Assembly (NCBI RefSeq): GCF_902459465.1
Contig: NW_022985706.1
Location: 182,571-246,570 of the forward strand
Origin: Asterias rubens
Taxonomy: Eukaryota > Echinodermata > Asteroidea > Forcipulatida > Asteriidae
Length of the DNA stretch: 64,000 bases
Reading direction: 5' to 3'
In this document: one piece after another, positions 57,540-64,000 of the stretch
Position numbering within the stretch: the stretch's first letter is position 1
Layout of the letters: each line of letters begins with the position of its first letter
The notes under the pieces: generated by a model
Told to the model about the DNA's origin: nothing
Seen by the model: only the letters and a program-made list of their open reading frames with translations
Database searches by the model: none
Program-made: the position numbers and the translations under genes

Positions 57540-57920
57540 GACATAATGGTAATTACCCAAACTAGTTTTTAGCATAAAAGCTTACTTGGTAACGAGCAAT
57601 GGAGAGCTGTTGATAGTATGAACATTGTGGGAAACGGCTCCCTCTGAAGTAACGTAGTTTGTGAGAAAAAGGTAATTTCTCAATTAAACAATAATATAAT
57701 ACTAAACAATATAAACTCAATTAAACAATATAATTCAGCTGAAGCCTTTTATTAGGCATCTGGAAGTTTGTGAAACAGAGTGTTTTTGTTTTATTATTCT
57801 CTTGCAACTTCGATGACTTTGAGTCACAATTTTCACAGATTTGTTTTATTTAATGCCTATGTTGGGATACACGGAGTGAGAAGACTGGTCTTTGACAATT
57901 ACCAAAGGTGTCTATAGTGA
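57540..57920. mobile_element. TTAA MITE, GGCAGTGGACAC superfamily, diverged
   Basis: Interior AACGGCTCCCTCTGAAGTAA, CTTCGATGAC and AGAAGACTGGTCTTTGACAA are recognisable, but the termini are decayed and there is an internal AACAATATAA duplication. Confidence 0.7.
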
Positions 57921-58125
57921 CTCTTAATGTACCAAAGGAGTAAGTGTCCGTGTGGTGTCTGTTTCACTCTTTTGAGAGGGAAAGTCAATCTATGTCACTC
58001 TTTTTGAGTAGTTGGAACGAACTTTACTCTAAATCGTGTTAAAAGTACCGTCTTTCACTCTAAAAAGAGTTGTCCGCCATGGCTCTTTGCAAGAGTGGCA
58101 TGGCTTCCCGCCACATAAGACTGAT

Positions 58126-61100
58126 TTACGACAGTTCTTTCGAAATCGTAGTGCACCACCACCACAACGACAACGCTAGCACCAAACAGACAGCAATAAG
58201 TGTCCCAGCTATATCCAACAGATTCAACTGAACCCATGTCATGTTACCACGGTTTGACTGCAGGTGTTCATGCCCATGCGTCATCACGTGCTCGATCCAG
58301 AAGGCTGCCCTCTCTAGAGGGCGCAATGGCGGGCTCCTGTATATTGCCGAGGTCCGTTCGGCATTTTTCTTGTAGCTGCAAGTTTAAATTTGAAAGAAAA
58401 GGGAAGATTTGATTGGAACCTCAGCCTGCTTGTGTTAACTCTCAGCGACTGGGACAAGTTTAACCAAGCCTCATATTCATTTGTTTTACACACCCCTCTC
58501 CTGGCAAGTCCTTTGTTTAGTTTGTGTGTGCCAAGACTGGGCAATGATAAAGACAGGTGTATGTACCTGCTACTCAGATCCATTGATTCCATTGGATGAT
58601 ATCATTGGATAAACATGCAGTGACATGAGCTTACCATGAATTTGACTGCGTATCTCTATGTGAAATGAAAGTAGGTCAAATGTGATTGTGCACGCCGGCT
58701 GGCCGGCCGGTATCTGGCGTTATTCACGAGCCTCGAAGTGTGACATCAGATGTTCAGGCTAGTGTGTGCCGTTCTTACTGGATACTTTTAGCAATGGAAC
58801 AATGCTACCCCACAAGGCTTGCCTTTATAACAGAGTGGTACCCCACATAGAATTTCTTCAGGAGACCCGATTATAAGCCTGTAAAGCACACCATCATGTT
58901 ACCCATATAAAGCTGGTTACCAGTCGAAACCTGGACAGTTTTCCTGGTAAGTCTGATGCTGCCACCTAGAGTTCTGAAGTCTCCAAATATTTACCTTGGG
59001 TTTGTAGCCACCTTCATGATTTTCTCGTACAGCGTATCGGTCGTAACCTCCAGGATGCCTCCGAAATGCTCTGCCATACCGCGACTGCGCAGACGGAGCA
59101 TGTTGTCCAGCTGGTCAGCAAATAGTGGTATGCCAACCACTGGTACCCCGTGGTAGATTGCCTCGTAGGCCCCGTTCGCCCCACCGTGGTAGACGAACAT
59201 TTTGGTCTTGTTGTGTCCTTTGGGAGAGAGAAATAGAAAGGGTGTATTATAACAGTTTCATATCTTCTTCTTCTTCTTTCTTCCCCTAGTGCAGCCTTCA
59301 TAATTGAAGATAGTCTGCCTGCCAGACACACCGACCGGGGCAAACCCCTTCTCTTTTGCGATAAGAGTGTGTACTGGGGTCATTTACGGGACCTACAGCT
59401 TTTACGTCCCATCCGAAGGAGAAAAAAAAGCAGTGGTTAAAAGTGTCTTGCTTAAGGACACGTGTCACGATTCCCGAACCAACACTCCCTGGAACAGGTC
59501 AGAGCTTGAGTTCGGTGGCGGTGCTCTTAACCGCTCAGCCACGAAACCTCCATTGTTGCTTTGTTGTTGCTTTGAAAACTCATGCAATTTTTTAAGTTAA
59601 TTATTAGTCTATTATAAAGTGTATTCCACACCTGTATCGTTGCGTTACACGCTGCTAAAACACATAGGATTCGAACTGCCTCAGGTACTGGCCAATCCCG
59701 GAGGTCTAGTTGGTGAGAAACTGGTCTAATGTTGCAAAGGTCTTGGGTTCAAATCACAACCGAGTAGTCTGCATGTGATTTTGTTCACAGGACTCGGGAA
59801 AATACTGAGTATACGGTGCTTTACACATATCGGTGTATGGGTAAACAACAATTAACATTCATACCTTTTTTGTTTCACTGTGCAGTAAAACTTACCCAAT
59901 AGGTCATTCTGCGGGATCCATTCAGACAAGAGCGTGTTGTTACCAAGTGTAGCTGGTTGCCGTTCGACCATGTACTTCCAAGCGACTCGAAAGGGTAGTC
60001 TCGCCAGGGCACCAGCGATCATGTCGGCCATTTTGTCGTCCATGTGGTTGACGAGGGTACTGAAAGAAAACACAAGCACGCCCTCATCGCCAGATCCCTG
60101 CATGAATGCTTCAAGTTCCTTGGAAAGAAAGTGGAAACATTAAACATGGCGCAAAAACATTTCAAGATTTGAGACTCGATGTCATCATATCCGCCTTCTT
60201 TTAGGTAAATTAACCGCTGAGTGCAACAACGGACACGCGCGGATTGTGTACGCACGACGCACTGCATTGACCAATGAACAACCTCCTTTTGATTTATGGG
60301 AGAGGGTGCCCTCTACTCATTGAAATCACAGAGCAGTATATTGGGAGAGTTACGACAACTTGCGATTAGAAGCGATTATTTCGTTCCCCAAGAAACGCAT
60401 GGGCGAACACGGGGTGCCAGACTAGTCTGCCCATTGGGTTGTGCTGCATTTGGAGATAAGATGGCATCATTGATCTCCATTATATCAGTATAATGGAGAT
60501 CAATGGATGGCATCCAGCAACCATGTGACCAAAGAAAAATGTCGCAACTCTCTATTAATACACAGCTCTGTGAAATCACTGGTTTTCTAAAACCAGTACC
60601 TGTATTTATCGTTGCGGATAAAGGCAGGGGACCAGTCTACAACATTGTCACGTTATTTACCTGGGAAAGAGGTTGAGCTTCTCTTGTCGACACCCCTCCG
60701 CAGAGCACGATGTTCGGCTGCAGGGGTCGAGGGTACTCAAACAGAAAGTCCTGATTTACAACGTAAAGAGAGGCACCTGCCATGATCTCGCGGTTGGACA
60801 AGCTCGACCGATTCCCCCACGTATCTCTGATCACGTCTAAATTCTTCAGACTAATGTAATCGTATATGAGCAGTGAGAGGCAGTGCATGAGGAAGTTCTT
60901 CACCCGTTGAAGGAACGGCATGGAGTCCGTGTAGTGCGTCATGAACTCCGGAACGTAACCCAGGGGCGAGGGGCTGTTCGCCCAGCGGGTGTACCGGGTG
61001 CCCAGGAAGGTCGAGCTGACCACGTTTACGTAAGGAAGACTCAACATATCGTGAGCGTAAACGGCACACCACGGGGTGAAAGTGTCACATACCACTAGGT

Positions 61101-62390
61101 CAAAGTTCAGCGCAATCAGGCGTTCTTTGATATCTTTTAACTCTGCGTACCTCTTGTCAGAGGCCTTGTTGTCAAAAATATACTTCCTGAAAGCCGAGAT
61201 TTCAGGATCGTAAGGCAGGAGACCGAGCCACATCTTCGCGTACCATGTGAAGGACGAGAGCTCACCGGTGAGACTCAACTTTCCGAAAATAGTTTTTATG
61301 GCGGTTTGCTCCTCCGCCGTTATTCCGCAGTCGTATAATTCAAAATGGAGAATGTCTCGATGCTTCGTCGTGTCGACGTGTGTCAGCATACACTCACCGA
61401 TGAGGACTGTTACGTTGTGACCTTTACCGGCCAGTTCTCCACCTTTAAAGATACATGGACATGTTTGGTAATTAATTTTGTCAAAAATATTCTCACTTGG
61501 CGTGTCCCAACATCAAATAAAATCAAGCCTGTGAAAATTTGGGCTCAATTGGTCATCGAGTTTGCAGTAATCTTTGCTTAACAGCTTTATGAAATTGGTT
61601 CAAGATCAGTTCTGGCCCGGAAGTCTTAAAGGCGCATAACAGCTTATGTTTTTTTTCTTTGTCTTTTTTTCAATTTAACAAAATTTAATTCCATATATAC
61701 ATACATCAAAGTAAACCACTTGGATTAACAAGAAAATAATAAAATAATTCATAGAATAATTTAAAACCGACCTACAAAGATCAAAATGAGGCTGATAAAA
61801 CAATTACAAAAACCGCAAAACAGCCGCAACAAACAAACATACAAACAAACAAACAAACACACACACAAAAACAAACAAACAATGATGTTGAAGGGAAATC
61901 TGAATTTCTCACCTACTAGGCTCAGAGTCTGGTAATGGCTCATGGCAAACATTGAATCCACTACCAGACAAACAAAAAATCCCCCCCCTTCAAAAGAAAC
62001 CACAGACAAACACACACAAACAAACAAACAATGATGTTGACGGCAAACTTGAACCTCTCACCTATGAGGCTCAGAGTCTGGTAATGGCTCATGGCAAACA
62101 TTGAATCCACTACCAGACAAACAAACAATCCCACTCCCCCCCCCCCCCCTCAAAAAGAAACCACAGACAAACACACACAGACAAACAATTATGTTGAAGG
62201 CTAACTTGAACCTCTCACCTATGAGGCTCAGAGTCTGGTAATGGCTCATGGCAAACATTGAATCCACTACCAGTATGTTCTTGCTGTCTGCGCATGGCAT
62301 GTTGATGCAGCTCATCACCATGGTAACGAGAAGTAATCGCTGACCCCAAGGCGAAGCATACCCGGATTGACGTCCAGTCATAGCTTTCAT
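58126..62390 (-). CDS. UDP-glucuronosyltransferase (GT1 family, ER membrane)
   Basis: Five exons: 62390-62219, 61442-60661, 60118-59896, 59217-58995, 58375-58126. Phases 1,0,1,2 join cleanly to 550 codons (549 aa), the usual family length. A signal peptide (about residues 18-34) precedes [18 protein letters not shown], where His50 sits at the catalytic base position. VVCDTFTPW supplies the expected Asp. WIPQNDLLG and the UGT signature [19 protein letters not shown] then [10 protein letters not shown] form the UDP-sugar site (about residues 400-430). [13 protein letters not shown] precedes a C-terminal membrane span (about 517-541) and a short cytosolic tail. The enzyme would conjugate lipophilic substrates with a UDP-sugar on the lumenal side of the ER. 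Sugar choice and subfamily cannot be told here. The tail lacks a dilysine signal, and the signature has Tyr-His where Thr-His is common. Confidence 0.95.
59300..59560 (-). mobile_element. tRNA-derived SINE (second family), minus orientation, in UGT intron
   Basis: CCCCTTCTCTTTTGCGATAA, then GACCTACAGCTTTTACGTCC and GTGTCTTGCTTAAGGACACG match the reversed body of 50370-50766. It ends at a reversed A-box-like ACCGCTCAGCCACGAAACC. Confidence 0.7.
59690..59860 (+). mobile_element. tRNA-derived SINE (first family) in UGT intron
   Basis: GGAGGTCTAGTTGGTGAGAA A-box region, GGGTTCAAATCACAACCGAG B-box region, then AATACTGAGTATACGGTGCT and GGTGTATGGGTAAAC. Confidence 0.7.
61913..62266 (-). repeat. Three copies of UGT exon 1 end plus splice donor
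   Basis: The last 48 coding bases of exon 1 and the GTGAG donor (real copy 62266-62219) recur downstream at 62109-62062 and 61960-61913, spaced 157 and 149 bp. Each intronic copy follows a T-rich run ending GTTTGTCTGGTAG|, a good acceptor, and reads [15 protein letters not shown] in phase 1. The third copy differs by a conservative Ile-to-Val change before the donor. Spacers between copies are AAAC/CA-rich on the plus strand. Confidence 0.92.
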
Positions 62391-62971
62391 TCTTTTACGG
62401 GTCTGAAAAATAATTGCAACAAATCTTAACTTTTCAAAAGAAATATGGCATTTTTGACTGCTGAGTCAAAAGCTCGAATTGGGCTCTAACCATCAAGACC
62501 CAATTTCATAGAGCTGCTTAGCGGCCGATTTTTGCTTACTGTGGAGTTAACATTTCATAGCGCTGCTAACCGTAAGCACACGAAAAGGCTATATGACTTG
62601 ATGCCTCTTTTTCGCGTTACCATAGTTAATCGTGTGCGTAGATTGGATCGGCCACTTGCTCAATTTAAATGTGCAAGATTTAAAGCAAATGAGCGAGCAA
62701 GGCATGCTGGGGGAATTGGCTCGGTGAGATCGATCACCCCTGGAACGAGGTTGAAATCGACCCTTTTAGACACATTTAGAAGTGGTGGCCGATGAAGAAG
62801 CAAGACCTGTACTAGACTGGGCCCCTGCTATTTAGATCCAGCGATTCCATTGATAACAATGATATCATTGGATAAAAATGCAGTGACTAAAAGCTACCGT
62901 AGCTGTGTTTGTTTTGATTGGTCTGATGTGGTCACCTCGAACGACCAATCAAAACACAGGTATGGAAAGCT

Positions 62972-63105
62972 AAGGCCGTGTCCGAAACGGCGACTTCGGC
63001 TACAGCTACGGCTAGATCGCGCGCGTCTGCCTATTCTTCAACACTGGTAGACGCGCTGATCTAGACGTAGCTGTAGCCGAAGTCGTCGTTTCGGACACGG
63101 CCTTA
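62972..63105. mobile_element. Fold-back element related to GGCTAC family
   Basis: Left AAGGCCGTGTCCGAAACGGC, right inverted CGTTTCGGACACGGCCTTA. Inner arms CTTCGGCTACAGCTACGGC and GTAGCTGTAGCCGAAG pair. Confidence 0.75.
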
Positions 63106-63429
63106 CTTTCAGTTGCATGCATGCTGTGTCCACACGTGTATGTGTTATACAGTACATGCATGTGCATGGACTTAACATGTACATGTAATGTTCGTGTAGA
63201 ATTTGACTGCGTATCTCTATGTGAAATGAGTGTAGGTCAAAGGTGAATGTACACGCCGACTGCAGGGCCGGTCTCTGGCGTTATTCTCGAGCCTCGAAGT
63301 GTGACTTTATATGTTCAGTAATGGGTGCGTTCGTTTAGCTTTCCCAGATCGACCTCATTTTGAAAAACTGTAAATTGCCAATAATAACAATAAAAACAGA
63401 CACAGAACAATACCACAGATAAGCCATTA

Positions 63430-64000
63430 TTAAAGGCGCTGCTGAACACTATTGGTAATTACTCAAAATAATTGTTGGCATAAAACTTACTTGGTAACGA
63501 GTAATGGGGAGAGGTTGGTAGTATACATACCATGTGAGAAACGTTTTCCCCCGTAGTTTTTGAGAGGGAGGTAATTTCTCACTAATATGAGTATTGCATT
63601 GGTGGTCTCGAAGTCAAGCATCTGAAAGCACAGAGCTTATGCGAAAAGGGTGTTTATTCTTCCATTCTCTCGCAACCAATTTGGTTCAAATGTTCACTGG
63701 TTTGTTTTTTTATGCATAATGGTGAGATACGCCAAGAGAGAAGACTGGTATTTGACAATTACAAAAGGTATCCAGTGTCTTTAAACAAGGTGGTTTAAAG
63801 GCAGTGGACACTATTGGTAATTACTCAAAATAATTATTAGCATAAAACCTTACGTGGTGAGTAATGGGGAGAGGTTGGTAGTATAAAACATTGTGAGAAA
63901 CGGCTCCCTCTGAAGTGGAGTAGTTTTCGAGAAATTAGTAATTTTCCACGAATTTAATTTTGAGACCTCAGATTTAGAACTTGAGGTCTCGAAATCAAGC
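63430..64000. mobile_element. Two adjacent TTAA MITEs, the second cut by the window end
   Basis: Copy 1 (63430-63786) is diverged. Copy 2 starts at 63796 with AGGCAGTGGACACTATTGG and reaches the GAGGTCTCGAAATCAAGC hairpin arm at position 64000. Confidence 0.85.

Larger units (their letters stand above)
55291..58125. other. Spacer between FN3/EGF gene and UGT gene
   Basis: It carries an inverted repeat (55425-55745), a fold-back built on GGTCGCGCGATGG (55945-56095), a partial TTAA MITE (56290-56570), an AGAGCCGG fold-back fragment (56610-56720), AT-rich DNA, and another TTAA MITE (57540-57920). No gene was seen. The promoter of the FN3/EGF gene and the 3' end of the UGT gene should lie within it. 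Confidence 0.55.
62391..64000. other. Region 5' of the UGT gene
   Basis: An acceptor-like TTTTTCAG lies just before the ATG, so a 5' untranslated exon may sit further right. The rest holds a partial GGGCCCAATTTCATAG fold-back (62499-62590), a GGCTACAGCTACGG fold-back (62972-63105), and two adjacent TTAA MITEs, the second cut by the window end. No further gene was seen. Confidence 0.55.

Noticed and set aside
60851..61098. Small ORFs on both strands inside the UGT region
   Set aside because: Alternative frames of the 782-bp UGT exon 2, whose frame is fixed by homology and by phase.
61761..62027. Minus ORF with Cys/Val-rich text and a UGT-like piece
   Set aside because: CA/AAAC repeats read in frame with an intronic copy of the UGT exon 1 end. 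It is described as part of the exon-end duplication, not as a gene.

Overview
The window is animal nuclear DNA: split genes with GT-AG introns, one GC-AG and one U12-type intron, and a dense load of small transposons, tRNA-derived SINEs and minisatellites. The encoded proteins are metazoan (BAF53-type actin-related protein, glucose-6-phosphate translocase, UDP-glucuronosyltransferase, FN3/EGF cell-surface protein). The repeat landscape looks like an echinoderm, perhaps a sea star, but that attribution is an inference from memory of repeat style. No species assignment is proven here.

Layout. (1) About 0.5-14.9 kb, minus strand: an F-box/leucine-rich-repeat gene with a 3.7 kb first coding exon (disordered, one zinc ribbon) and LRR exons that run off the left edge. 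A possible extra 5' exon lies at 17.0-17.3 kb. (2) 19.4-28.4 kb, plus: a complete nine-exon SLC37A4-like glucose-6-phosphate translocase (427 aa). (3) 31.95-44.06 kb, plus: a complete thirteen-exon ACTL6A/BAF53-like gene (429 aa). (4) 49.1-55.3 kb, minus: an eight-exon gene for a five-FN3, one-EGF protein with a hydrophobic C-terminal tail (560 aa). (5) 58.1-62.4 kb, minus: a complete five-exon UDP-glucuronosyltransferase (549 aa). All exon joins were checked by hand for phase and length. The five genes show no shared pathway, and their adjacency looks like ordinary eukaryotic gene neighbourhood.

Introns and spacers are packed with TTAA-flanked MITEs (at least four families, often abutting), fold-back elements, SINEs, and one CR1/L2-type reverse-transcriptase tail.

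The most unusual signal is recurrent. In three different genes (SLC37A4-like exon 3, ACTL6A-like exon 7, UGT exon 1) the 3' end of a coding exon together with its 5' splice site has been amplified in tandem into the following intron (18, 5 and 3 copies). SLC37A4-like exon 2 shows a two-copy version. In the first three cases an AG in each copy would define a cassette of 18, 54 or 48 nt, all multiples of three and frame-preserving. These arrays could therefore act as reservoirs of repeated splice donors or optional mini-exons. Whether they are used needs RNA evidence.
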